From Microcystis aeruginosa Ma_SC_T_19800800_S464 (GTDB taxonomy: Bacteria > Cyanobacteriota > Cyanobacteriia > Cyanobacteriales > Microcystaceae), in contig SFBL01000074.1 of NCBI GenBank assembly GCA_007095785.1, forward strand, positions 1 through 38,819: a stretch of DNA of 38,819 nucleotides. The letters run 5' to 3'. How positions within the stretch are numbered: position 1 is the stretch's first letter; each line of letters opens with the position of its first letter. The position numbers were made by a program, and so were the translations under genes. Below, one piece after another: positions 8,398-16,261 of the stretch. The notes under the pieces were generated by a model. The model did not search any database and was not told the DNA's origin. It worked only from the letters and a program-made list of their open reading frames with translations.

Positions 8398-8473
8398 TCG
8401 AGCAGAAAACTTTTTAGAAAAAAACCTTGCAATTATTTCGAGGGTGTGCTATATTGAGAAAGGACTGAAAAAC

Positions 8474-8546
<73 letters not shown>

Positions 8547-8787
8547 TCGAAAAAACACCAAAATTAGCCCTGTATTTACTTCTTATTCTGCTGGGTTTTG
8601 TAAACGCAGGCATAGGCGGTTAGAATGCGTCTTAGCTTATAAGTGATGATACGGGCCGCAGATATTCGATCGAATTAGAGTCTTCAGTTCACTGATTACT
8701 GATCACTGAAAAGTCTCCCCAACCGGCAACTACTTTTTGATTTTGGGCTTGACGTAAGCGGTCACGGATTAAGATAATCTAACAAGT
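8547..8787. other. Spacer with a coding-like scrap on the minus strand
   Basis: The minus strand at 8712-8775 reads ILIRDRLRQAQNQKVVAGWG between a stop codon and the edge of a heptamer repeat (8690-8710). It looks like real protein sequence left over from a deleted gene, but I cannot name the family. No other feature is seen before the HEAT-repeat gene. Confidence 0.3.
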
Positions 8788-9531
8788 ATGTACGACAATG
8801 AAATCCTAGACTCTAGCAACTCCTTAAATAATCCTCTCGATGGGAGCGATCCGGATCAAGCAGCGGAAATCCCCCCCGATCCCGAGGAAATGCTTTCATT
8901 GCTTACTTCTGCTCATGTTAGCGAGAGAATGATCGCCGCTCGCGCCTTTTGTGAATTGCGGGACGAAAGAGCGATCGCGCCGTTACTGGAGATGTTAAAC
9001 GATGTCTGTCCCCTGGTGCGTGTCAGTGTCGCCTATGCTTTGGGACGAAATCCCAGTCTTAGCTCTGTTGCTCCCTTAATCGATTTACTGGCCAAAGATT
9101 GGAATGGTTACGTCAGAAAAGGGGTAGTTTGGGCCCTGGGTAACTGTGGCGATCACAGAGCGATCGAGCCTTTGGTTCATGCTCTCAAAACTGATATTTC
9201 GGCGGTGCGATTATGGGCAGCCAGTAGTTTGGCCCAGATTGCCAAGGTCAATTATGAAGATATCATCACCGTGTTGCCGCCTTTAATTGAAGGATTGCGC
9301 CGAGATTTAATCGCAGCGGTGCGGAGTAATTGCGCTTGGTCGATCGGTCAATTATGCCGAGAATTGCCCTTCAATGTGATTTATGCCACGGCGATCGATG
9401 CTTTGATCGAAGCCTTGGTGGAAGATGAGGATTTAGGTGTCAAGGAAGATGCTAGGGGTGCTTTATTAAAAGTGGGCGACCCGAGAGGATTACAATTGAT
9501 CGAGGAATTAGAGCTTGAAGGAATTATCTAA
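8788..9531 (+). CDS. HEAT-repeat (PBS-lyase-type) protein
   Basis: A 247-residue soluble protein with an acidic N-terminus and about five HEAT-like helical repeats (residues 35-235), such as RERAIAPLLEMLNDVCPLVR-type units and NCGDHRAIEPLVHAL. The repeats resemble those in CpcE/CpcF-type phycobilin lyases, but similar repeats occur in many cyanobacterial scaffold proteins, so lyase activity is not implied. The 3' end overlaps the ubiX start by 17 bases, so the two are co-transcribed and probably translationally coupled. The partner is unknown. Confidence 0.8.
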   Translation: MYDNEILDSSNSLNNPLDGSDPDQAAEIPPDPEEMLSLLTSAHVSERMIAARAFCELRDERAIAPLLEMLNDVCPLVRVSVAYALGRNPSLSSVAPLIDLLAKDWNGYVRKGVVWALGNCGDHRAIEPLVHALKTDISAVRLWAASSLAQIAKVNYEDIITVLPPLIEGLRRDLIAAVRSNCAWSIGQLCRELPFNVIYATAIDALIEALVEDEDLGVKEDARGALLKVGDPRGLQLIEELELEGII

Positions 9532-10132
9532 ACCGCTAATTTTGGGCGTTACGGGGGCATCAGGGCTGATTTATGCTGTCCGTACCCTCAAATATCTACT
9601 TTTAGCCGACTACACGATCGATCTAGTGGCCTCCAGATCAGCTTACACTGTCTGGCAAGCGGAAGATAATATGCGGATGCCTCCAGAACCGGAGCTGCAA
9701 GAACAATTTTGGCGCAGCCAATGCGGGGTGATGGAAAAGGGAAAACTACGCTGTCATCGTTGGGGTGATGTGGGGGCAACGATCGCCAGTGGTTCCTATC
9801 GCACCCTTGGTATGGTAATTATTCCCTGTAGCATGAGTACAGTGGCCAAATTAGCGGGGGGATTAAGTTCCGATTTGCTAGAAAGAGCGGCCGATGTGCA
9901 GATTAAGGAGGGCAGAAAATTGGTTGTAGTGCCGCGAGAAACCCCTTTTAGTTTAATTCATCTGCGTAATTTAACTACTTTGGCCGAGGCGGGCGTTAGA
10001 ATCGTGCCAGCAATACCGGCCTGGTATCATCATCCCCAATCGATCGAGGATTTGGTTGATTTTGTCATTGCTCGTACTCTCGATCAGTTAGATATTGATT
10101 GTGTGACAATTAATCGCTGGCAAGGACATTAA
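9515..10132 (+). CDS. ubiX: Flavin prenyltransferase UbiX
   Basis: A 205-residue flavoprotein of the UbiX/Pad1 family that attaches a dimethylallyl group to reduced FMN, producing the prenylated cofactor used by UbiD decarboxylases. The N-terminal GVTGASGLIYAVRTLK is the FMN-binding Rossmann motif. PCSMSTVAKLAGGLSSDLLE and the RETPFSLIHLRNL segment are the family signatures around the prenyl-phosphate site. The start is TTG at 9515, chosen because KPLILGVTGASG is the standard N-terminus and no in-frame ATG lies nearby; GAGGAA lies upstream within the HEAT-repeat gene. The 17-base overlap suggests translational coupling. Confidence 0.93.
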   Translation: MKELSKPLILGVTGASGLIYAVRTLKYLLLADYTIDLVASRSAYTVWQAEDNMRMPPEPELQEQFWRSQCGVMEKGKLRCHRWGDVGATIASGSYRTLGMVIIPCSMSTVAKLAGGLSSDLLERAADVQIKEGRKLVVVPRETPFSLIHLRNLTTLAEAGVRIVPAIPAWYHHPQSIEDLVDFVIARTLDQLDIDCVTINRWQGH

Positions 10133-10133
10133 C

Positions 10134-10161
10134 AGTTATCAGTTATCAGTTATCAGTTATC
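10134..10161 (+). repeat. Heptamer array (AGTTATC)4
   Basis: Four perfect AGTTATC units lie directly after the ubiX stop codon and grade into degenerate GTGGTTA-type units. Confidence 0.9.
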
Positions 10162-10192
10162 AGTGGATAGTGGACAGTGGTTAGTGGTTAGT

Positions 10193-10316
10193 GGGAAAGC
10201 ATCTCATTTATGCAAGTGAGTAATTATACTTATCCATAAAACTGGTTTCTAGCAAGACTTTCAAAATAGCTTGACATAAAAACCTGATTTAGGGGTTACA
10301 AAGGTGAGATGCTCCC
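10193..10316. mobile_element. MITE-like element with GGGA(AA)GCATCTCA terminal repeats
   Basis: The left end GGGAAAGCATCTCA (10193-10206) and right end TGAGATGCTCCC (10305-10316) form a 12-base terminal inverted repeat with a two-base insertion in the left copy. The 124-base interior has no coding frame. Both flanks contain GTGGTTAGTG, which is either a target duplication or the local repeat. Size, ends and lack of genes fit a non-autonomous transposon derivative. Confidence 0.55.
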
Positions 10317-10333
10317 GTTCGTGGTTAGTGATT

Positions 10334-10390
10334 GATCACTGTTTACTGATCACTGTTTACTGATCACTGTTTACTGATCACTGATCACTG
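10334..10390 (+). repeat. 14-base tandem array (GATCACTGTTTACT)3
   Basis: Three perfect 14-base units (10334-10375) are followed by GATCACTGATCACTG. Each unit is two heptamers (GATCACT, GTTTACT), so the array is a higher-order form of the 7-base repeats. It ends 17 bases before the LapA-like gene. Confidence 0.9.
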
Positions 10391-10407
10391 AATCAAGGGA
10401 GGTAAAA

Positions 10408-11022
10408 ATGGGCTGGATTATGGTCTTATTTGCGATCGCTGTAGGCGGATTACTGATCTGGCAGAATCTGGGGGTGATCACTTTGGTCTTTTTTGGCGGT
10501 ATTATGACGGTAAAACTGCCCCTAGCGGTCTGGGTGTTACTTTTCACCCTAGCGGGAATTATCAGTGGTTTAACCCTGCAATTTCTCTATAGTTTTGGTC
10601 GTCCTTTAGCTGCCCCAAAAGCTTCCCCTCGTATAGGAAATAATCCTACAGTCCCACCGCCATCTCCCCGACCTACCTATATTCAAGATTCTGCTCCGTC
10701 TCCACCGAGTAACGATTGGGAAAGAGATAGCGGTGATGATTGGAATTTTGATACACCCCCCGAAAAACCGACGATCATTCAGGAGCGGGAAGAATTCTCG
10801 TCTAGGCTTGCAGATGAGGAAAAAGCAAATTTTGTCAAGCCACCAAGTGACAGTTCTCAAACTGACTCGGTTTATTCCTATAGTTACCGCACAGCCAAAC
10901 AGACTCGCGGGGAAAAAGTCGATCAAGTTTACGATGTTAATTATCGGATTATTACGCCACCTACCCAGGATCAAAACCAAGATCGGGAGGTAAACAAAGC
11001 AGATGAGGAAGAGTGGATATAA
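10408..11022 (+). CDS. LapA-domain (DUF1049) membrane protein
   Basis: A 204-residue protein with two N-terminal transmembrane helices (about residues 3-28 and 38-64), separated by a short loop ending KLPLAVWVLLFTLAG, the pattern of LapA/DUF1049 domain proteins. The remaining 140 residues are a Pro/Ser-rich, acidic, probably disordered cytoplasmic tail with a YSYSYRTAKQTRGEKVDQVY segment. LapA proteins in proteobacteria act in lipopolysaccharide export; the cyanobacterial versions have no proven role. GGGAGGT lies just before the ATG. Confidence 0.75.
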   Translation: MGWIMVLFAIAVGGLLIWQNLGVITLVFFGGIMTVKLPLAVWVLLFTLAGIISGLTLQFLYSFGRPLAAPKASPRIGNNPTVPPPSPRPTYIQDSAPSPPSNDWERDSGDDWNFDTPPEKPTIIQEREEFSSRLADEEKANFVKPPSDSSQTDSVYSYSYRTAKQTRGEKVDQVYDVNYRIITPPTQDQNQDREVNKADEEEWI

Positions 11023-11126
11023 ACTTGCCCTTAGGTTTCTACCCAAATCCCTCAGAGAAGATAAACTTTTCTGGCCTTGTCTCCTGTCTTACAATAGTCA
11101 AATCTAGGTTGTGTAGATAGAGTGCC

Positions 11127-11651
11127 ATGAAACACACATTATCCGTATTAGTTGAAGATGAAGCGGGAGTCTTAACCCGTATTGCTGGATTATTTGCCCG
11201 TCGCGGCTTTAATATTGAAAGTCTGGCCGTGGGTCCAGCCGAACAGATGGGAGTTTCTCGGATTACGATGGTAGTACCGGGAGACGAGAATAGCATCGAA
11301 CAGTTAACCAAACAACTTTACAAATTAATTAACGTCCTCAAGGTGCAGGATATCACTCAAACCCCTTGCGTGGAAAGGGAATTAATGCTGATTAAAGTTA
11401 ATGCTACCGCCGATCGCCGGGCCGAAGTGATCGAATTAGCGCAGGTATTCCGAGCGCGGATTGTGGATATTTCCGAGGAAACTCTGACCATCGAAGTGGT
11501 GGGGGATCCGGGTAAAATGGTGGCGATTATGCAAATGCTGAATAAATTTGGCGTTCGCGAGGTGGCGCGTACCGGTAAAATTGCTCTGATTCGCGAGTCG
11601 GGAGTCAATACGGAATACCTGAAAGCTTTAGAGGCTAAAATGTCAATTTAG
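11127..11651 (+). CDS. ilvH: Acetolactate synthase small (regulatory) subunit
   Basis: A 174-residue regulatory subunit of acetohydroxyacid synthase, the first shared step of branched-chain amino-acid synthesis. It starts [20 protein letters not shown], an ACT domain with the Val-binding [17 protein letters not shown] region, and has a second ACT-like C-terminal domain (about 85-165) ending [11 protein letters not shown]. The length matches IlvH. The catalytic IlvB is not nearby, as is common in cyanobacteria. The gene stands alone between the LapA-like and PBP genes. Confidence 0.95.
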   Translation: MKHTLSVLVEDEAGVLTRIAGLFARRGFNIESLAVGPAEQMGVSRITMVVPGDENSIEQLTKQLYKLINVLKVQDITQTPCVERELMLIKVNATADRRAEVIELAQVFRARIVDISEETLTIEVVGDPGKMVAIMQMLNKFGVREVARTGKIALIRESGVNTEYLKALEAKMSI

Positions 11652-11722
11652 GGATATTGGGCATGAATTGGGGGGATGGGGTGTTAGGGTGTTAGGGTTT
11701 TAGTTGAAATTCCACACTTCAC

Positions 11723-11757
11723 CATCCCCCATCCCCCATCCCCCATCCCCCAACCCC
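11723..11757 (+). repeat. Heptamer array (CATCCCC)4-CAACCCC
   Basis: Four CATCCCC units and one CAACCCC lie just upstream of the PBP gene. The period of seven is strict. Confidence 0.9.
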
Positions 11758-11768
11758 TGATAAAAACT

Positions 11769-14021
11769 ATGTCTAACCAGTCGCCGAAAACCCAAATTAG
11801 TCAACTTGTCACCGTTGCCGTGCAGAAATTGCAAGGAAAGGTGAATTTTCAGGCGGTAAATCTCAAAAAAGGGGCGAGAGTTCCTGAATTACGCCTTAAA
11901 AACGAGAATGGCAGCGGGGAAAGCAAATATCCCCTAATCGGCGATCGCTATTTATTGGGTCGTAGTTCCAGTTCCTGTGATATTACTATCCGTAATACCG
12001 TAGTGAGTCAGATTCATTGTTCCCTGCAGCGGGACCCGAAAAATCCCCATAATTTCCTGCTCACAGATGAAAACTCCACCAACGGGGTTTATATGGGTAA
12101 ACGTCGTCTGAAAAGCGTTTCCCTGCGTCATGGTGATACCTTTACCCTGGCACCCCCAGACTTAGCCAATTGTGTCACCATCTCCTATTACTGTCCCCCT
12201 CCCCTGTGGGCGCGACTTTTGCGCTATGGTTTCTATGGTGCGGGAGGTATTTTCGGTTTATTAGTTCTAGGGATTATCTGGGAAAGTCGCAGAGTTAATG
12301 TTTATCCACTCCCTTCCGGGGTGAGCGGTCCGGTGGTGGTTTACCCTAGGGATGGTCAAACTCCCCTCAATCCCAGGCGACAGGAAACTCACCAAGAATT
12401 AGATAATCTGGGCGATTTTTCTCCCTATTTGCCCAAGGCGGTTGTCGCTTCCGAAGATAGTCGTTTTTACTGGCATTTTGGCGTTGATCCTTTGGGGATT
12501 GTCCGGGCTGTTATGATTAATCGGGAACGTCAAGGCATTCATCAGGGGGCCAGTACCCTGACTCAACAGTTAGCGCGTAGTTTATTCCCCGAAGTCGGTC
12601 GCCAAAATACTGCCGATCGCAAACTTCGGGAGATGGTTGTCGCTTTACAATTAGAAGCGGTCTATAGTAAGGATACAATTCTCAAAACCTATCTCAATCG
12701 AGTTTATCTCGGTCTGGCCGGTTACGGTTTTGAAGACGCAGCCCGCTTTTATTTCGATAAATCCGCTAGAGATTTAGATATCTCCGAGGCTGCCACCCTT
12801 GTGGCTATGTTACCCGCTCCGAATCGATTTAATCCCATTCAAGATTACGACACTTCTGTACAATTACGCAATCGTGTCATCGATCGCATGGCTCAATTGG
12901 GCATGATTTCCCCAGAAGCGGCCGCCAGCGCTCGCAGATCCCGCATTGAAATCAGTCCCCAGGCCAAAAAATCCCTATCTAGTACGATTGCACCATATTT
13001 TTATAGTTACGTTTTCGAGGAATTACAGGATCTTTTAGGGGAAGAAGTGGCCAAAGAGGGCAATTTTATCGTTGAAACCAGTTTAGACCGCCGGCTGCAA
13101 GCGATCGCAGAAAAAAGCTTAAAAAATAATGTCTTAAACCAAGGCCTCCGGTATCGATACTCCCAAGGGGCTTTAGTTACCTTAAACAGTCAAACCGGGG
13201 AAATTCTCGCTTTAGTCGGGGGAGTTGATTATCAAAAAAGCCAATTTAACCGCGCTATCCAAGCTAAACGTCAACCAGGTTCCACTTTTAAGGTATTTGC
13301 TTATGCTGCCGCCCTGGAAAAGGGAATATCGCCTTATAAAACCTATACCTGCGCTGGACTCTCTTGGCAAGGACAAGCCTATTCTCCCTGTGAACGCAGT
13401 AGCGGGGGAGTCAATATGTTTCAAGGTTTAGCGCAATCGGAAAATAGTGTCGCCCTTCGCATTGCTCGCGAGGCAGGATTAAGTAATGTGGTCAATGTGG
13501 CGGAACGTTTGGGGGTGAAATCACCTTTAAATCCTGTACCGGGGCTAATTTTAGGGCAAAGCGAAGTAAATGTCTTGGAAATGACCAGCGCTTATGGGGT
13601 TTTTGACCATGGTGGGCGCTGGAATCGTCCCCACGCCATTAAACGCATTCTCGACGCTTCCGACTGTAAAAATGTGGAGGATTTGAGTACTTGTCGGGTT
13701 ATTTATGACTATGGCGAGGATAGCGATAGAAATCAGCAGGTAATCTCAGCTAAAACCGCCGAGACGATGAACAGTTTATTGCGGGGGGTGATAACTAATG
13801 GTACAGGCGGCGCTGCCAGTATTGGCATGGGAGAAGCGGGTAAAACGGGAACTACGGATAATTATGTGGACCTCTGGTTTATCGGTTATCTTCCCCGTCG
13901 CGACTGGGTGACGGGCATTTGGTTGGGGAATGATAATAATTCTCCCACTTCCGGCAGCAGTCAACAGGCAGCCAAGTTATGGGGCGATTATCACCGTCAG
14001 TTAATCACTACACAAAATTAG
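11769..14021 (+). CDS. FHA domain-containing class A penicillin-binding protein
   Basis: A 750-residue bifunctional peptidoglycan synthase. A cytoplasmic FHA domain (about 55-130; LLGRSSSSCDITI and STNGVYMG motifs) binds phosphothreonine. A transmembrane helix follows (about 150-170). The GT51 glycosyltransferase (about 205-390) has E229 in SEDSRF. The transpeptidase domain carries the active-site S505 in PGSTFK, S557-E-N559, and K692-T-G. All catalytic motifs are present, so it should polymerise and cross-link murein. The FHA fusion implies control by a Ser/Thr kinase; none is in the window. The protein ends soon after the transpeptidase domain. Confidence 0.92.
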   Translation: MSNQSPKTQISQLVTVAVQKLQGKVNFQAVNLKKGARVPELRLKNENGSGESKYPLIGDRYLLGRSSSSCDITIRNTVVSQIHCSLQRDPKNPHNFLLTDENSTNGVYMGKRRLKSVSLRHGDTFTLAPPDLANCVTISYYCPPPLWARLLRYGFYGAGGIFGLLVLGIIWESRRVNVYPLPSGVSGPVVVYPRDGQTPLNPRRQETHQELDNLGDFSPYLPKAVVASEDSRFYWHFGVDPLGIVRAVMINRERQGIHQGASTLTQQLARSLFPEVGRQNTADRKLREMVVALQLEAVYSKDTILKTYLNRVYLGLAGYGFEDAARFYFDKSARDLDISEAATLVAMLPAPNRFNPIQDYDTSVQLRNRVIDRMAQLGMISPEAAASARRSRIEISPQAKKSLSSTIAPYFYSYVFEELQDLLGEEVAKEGNFIVETSLDRRLQAIAEKSLKNNVLNQGLRYRYSQGALVTLNSQTGEILALVGGVDYQKSQFNRAIQAKRQPGSTFKVFAYAAALEKGISPYKTYTCAGLSWQGQAYSPCERSSGGVNMFQGLAQSENSVALRIAREAGLSNVVNVAERLGVKSPLNPVPGLILGQSEVNVLEMTSAYGVFDHGGRWNRPHAIKRILDASDCKNVEDLSTCRVIYDYGEDSDRNQQVISAKTAETMNSLLRGVITNGTGGAASIGMGEAGKTGTTDNYVDLWFIGYLPRRDWVTGIWLGNDNNSPTSGSSQQAAKLWGDYHRQLITTQN

Positions 14022-14217
14022 TCCCAATAGGACTAGCTACTGTTCCCGTTGCCTGTTCCAGAGTTACCTAATACCAGAGACTTCCTACCTCACTATTAAA
14101 GTAATAAGGGTGTCCTAGCTTTAGCTAACACACCCGCAGAGACTATTTCTGGTGGCTTGGTTTTACCCCAAAAATCCACAACTGCTAGACCCACTTGAGT
14201 GGAGGAACAGGGATAGA
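14022..14217. other. Convergent spacer with a hairpin
   Basis: Between the PBP gene and the minus-strand RTX gene lies a stem of GGGTGT with ACACCC around 14109-14136, enclosing TAGC-TTTA-GCTA. It could act as a bidirectional terminator, but no clear T-run follows on either strand. Confidence 0.4.
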
Positions 14218-15201
14218 TTAGGCAATCACCTGAATATTGCCCGCACCGAGGGTCGCTGCGCCAGAGCCAGCAATGTTTGCGATTGTAACCAGACCACCAG
14301 AATTAGCCAGATCTGAGTCAAACGATAAAACACCGCCACTGTAGATAATTTTGGCAGTGCCATTTTCAGTTGTCGAGAATAGGGTAGGAGTTAAAGTACC
14401 GCCAATGGTAGTCAGTCCGCCGAAACCACTGGAAGAAAGTACGATAGCATCTGCACCCTGACCAAAATCCGTGATGCTGTCACCGCCTTCGTTGGGATTG
14501 TTGTAAACAAAAAGGTCAGGATCATTACCACCAGTGAGGGTATCGTTTCCTAAGCCGCCGATTAGGGTATCGTTACCACCGCGACCTAATAGGATATCGT
14601 TACCATTGCCACCGATTAGGGAATCCTGTTGCGTACCACCATCTAGGGAATCGTTTCCGTTGCCACCATCTAGGACATCCATTCCCGCGCCACCATTTAG
14701 GGTATCGTTACCATCTCCACCCATTAGGGTATCCGCTACACTGGCACCAGTTAGGCTATCGTTGAACGCACTACCTGTGATGAAATAGGAATCGGTGGCG
14801 AGGAGATTCCAGATACCATTTCTTTGCACACCCGACGCTTTCGTGTTAACAATACCGCCGCTTAGTTGGTAAGTGCCAGCAGACCCACCTCTAACAAAGG
14901 TAAAGCTATTTGCTGGCAGGGAAAATGACTGAGAAAAGCTTCCACCGTACTGGGAAAGGGTTGCGCTATCAGCAGGGCCGAAGTTGGTTATTCTCCAAGC
15001 TGTAAGGCTTTCGTTGGGGCCCAAGGGTAAAAGGCCCTGGGAAGTGAGATTATCCTGGGTAATGGTAATGCCTGGTCCTGATAAATAAATGGGGATATCA
15101 TAGGTGTTCAGGAAAGAGGCAACTGACGTAGTCACAGCAGGATTGAAACTAGCACCAGAGGGACCGGAGAGGCCAGCGAATGATATAGTTACAGTGGGCA
15201 T
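14218..15201 (-). CDS. RTX-like calcium-binding repeat protein
   Basis: A 327-residue protein when started at the ATG at 15201 (MPTVTISFAGLSG); the open frame reaches 15285, but that extension is not protein-like. About residues 150-225 hold eight tandem nonapeptides of the GGxGxDxLx type, which bind calcium in a parallel beta-roll; the fourth (GGTQQDSL) is degenerate. The C-terminal DLFVYNNPNEGGDSITDFG segment resembles the end of type I-secreted RTX proteins. No signal peptide and no ABC/HlyD/TolC secretion genes are nearby. The N-terminal 130 residues match no enzyme I recognise. A role as a surface or extracellular protein is inference. Confidence 0.8.
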   Translation of the reverse strand: MPTVTISFAGLSGPSGASFNPAVTTSVASFLNTYDIPIYLSGPGITITQDNLTSQGLLPLGPNESLTAWRITNFGPADSATLSQYGGSFSQSFSLPANSFTFVRGGSAGTYQLSGGIVNTKASGVQRNGIWNLLATDSYFITGSAFNDSLTGASVADTLMGGDGNDTLNGGAGMDVLDGGNGNDSLDGGTQQDSLIGGNGNDILLGRGGNDTLIGGLGNDTLTGGNDPDLFVYNNPNEGGDSITDFGQGADAIVLSSSGFGGLTTIGGTLTPTLFSTTENGTAKIIYSGGVLSFDSDLANSGGLVTIANIAGSGAATLGAGNIQVIA

Positions 15202-15354
15202 AGTTTTTTCTTTGAATGATATGTTTGAACTTGAAGAGTTTGACAGTCTTCCCAAGATTATTATATACCACGAAAAAAAATGCAACCTTGTTTTCTCGAT
15301 TTGTTTCCTGAATTGTTGCTAATGTTCGTTATTTTACATCTGGTCAAGTTTTTA

Positions 15355-15888
15355 TCAATTTTGGGTGAATTTTTGGCTGGGTGTGATATAAATCACCCCA
15401 GAAATTAAAGTTAATGCTACCGATAGCCAAAAAGAGAACTGAGTAATTAAATTATATTCAGAAGGCAAGGGAGCAATTAAGAGAGCGATAGCGACAATTT
15501 GGCTGAATGTTTTGCTTTTTCCCCACCAATTAGCCCCTTTTATGTCGCTATTTCCCGTTAAATTCGGATTAATACGCCAACCAGCGATCGCCAATTCGCG
15601 AGCAAGAATTAAAAATACTCCCCAAGCAGCAATTAAATCCATTTCAATGAGAGCTAAGAGAGGAGCGAGAACCAGCAATTTATCGACTAAAGGATCGAGA
15701 AATTTGCCTAATTCGGTGATTTGATCCAATTTTCGCGCTAGATAACCATCGAGCCAATCGGTACTGGCAGCAATCAGAAAGATAATTAAACTTAACCAGC
15801 GATCGATTTCTGTGCCTTGGTGCAACCAGTATAAAATTAATGGCAGTCCCAAGAGTCGCGATAGGGTAATCGAGTTGGGTAGGTTCAT
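15355..15888 (-). CDS. pgsA: CDP-diacylglycerol--glycerol-3-phosphate 3-phosphatidyltransferase
   Basis: A 177-residue integral membrane enzyme that makes phosphatidylglycerol phosphate, precursor of the PG needed by photosystems. The CDP-alcohol phosphotransferase motif D-x2-DG-x2-AR-x8-G-x3-D-x3-D is complete in DWLDGYLARKLDQITELGKF and the following LDPLVDK. Four to five hydrophobic helices fit the family. The ATG at 15888 starts MNLPNSITLSRL, the standard N-terminus. A heptamer repeat array lies 4 bases upstream of the start, so the ribosome-binding region is within repeat DNA. Confidence 0.94.
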   Translation of the reverse strand: MNLPNSITLSRLLGLPLILYWLHQGTEIDRWLSLIIFLIAASTDWLDGYLARKLDQITELGKFLDPLVDKLLVLAPLLALIEMDLIAAWGVFLILARELAIAGWRINPNLTGNSDIKGANWWGKSKTFSQIVAIALLIAPLPSEYNLITQFSFWLSVALTLISGVIYITPSQKFTQN

Positions 15889-15892
15889 TTTT

Positions 15893-15936
15893 CAGTGATC
15901 AGTAATCAGTAATCAGTAATCAGTAATCAGTAATCA
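15893..15936 (+). repeat. Heptamer array (CAGTGAT, CAGTAAT x5)
   Basis: One CAGTGAT and five CAGTAAT units, interrupted on the right by the GGCTCTCTTA end of a MITE-like element. Confidence 0.9.
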
Positions 15937-16082
15937 GGCTCTCTTAGGTTTGGTGGGTAAAATGTATTCTAAGATACATTCCTCCTAGCGAGTGAGTGGA
16001 AGGAACCACAAAGACACAGAGGACACAAAGACTGATCGATCATAATGTAAGTTAAACTTATCACACAAAGAATAAGAGAGCC
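15937..16082. mobile_element. MITE-like element with GGCTCTCTTA ends
   Basis: GGCTCTCTTA (15937-15946) and TAAGAGAGCC (16073-16082) are a perfect 10-base inverted repeat around 126 bases without a gene. GTAATCA occurs immediately outside both ends, and CAGTAAT repeats resume on the right. This is what an insertion into a pre-existing heptamer array with a 7-base target duplication would look like. A 10-base match can arise by chance, so confidence is moderate. Confidence 0.45.
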
Positions 16083-16131
16083 GTAATCAGTAATCAGTAA
16101 ACATTAAACAGTCAACAGTAATCAGTAAAAA

Positions 16132-16166
16132 GGCAGCTCCGAGCTTGTCGCTTAATACTATTCACT
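16132..16166 (+). repeat. Dispersed 35-base repeat, copy 1
   Basis: This stretch (beginning GGCAGCTCCGAGCTTG) recurs on the opposite strand at 26019-26053 with 34 of 35 bases identical. Both copies sit inside heptamer-repeat spacers. Confidence 0.85.
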
Positions 16167-16260
16167 TAAAACTTAAAACTTAAAACTTAAAACTTAAAAC
16201 TTAAAACTTAAAACTTAAAACTTAAAACTTAAAACTGATAACTGATAACTGATAACTGAT
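16165..16260 (+). repeat. Heptamer arrays (CTTAAAA)10 and (CTGATAA)3.7
   Basis: Ten perfect CTTAAAA units (16165-16234) switch without a gap to CTGATAA units (16235-16260), which end 1 base before the desaturase stop codon. Confidence 0.95.
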
Positions 16261-16261
16261 T

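Larger units (their letters stand above)
15889..16261. other. Repeat-filled spacer between pgsA and desD
   Basis: No gene. From left to right: a CAGTAAT array, a MITE-like element at 15937-16082, a dispersed 35-base repeat at 16132-16166, and CTTAAAA and CTGATAA arrays that end at the desaturase stop codon. Confidence 0.7.

Noticed and set aside
14534-14788. Plus-strand open frame of 84 codons
   Set aside because: It is the antisense shadow of the 27-base RTX repeats.
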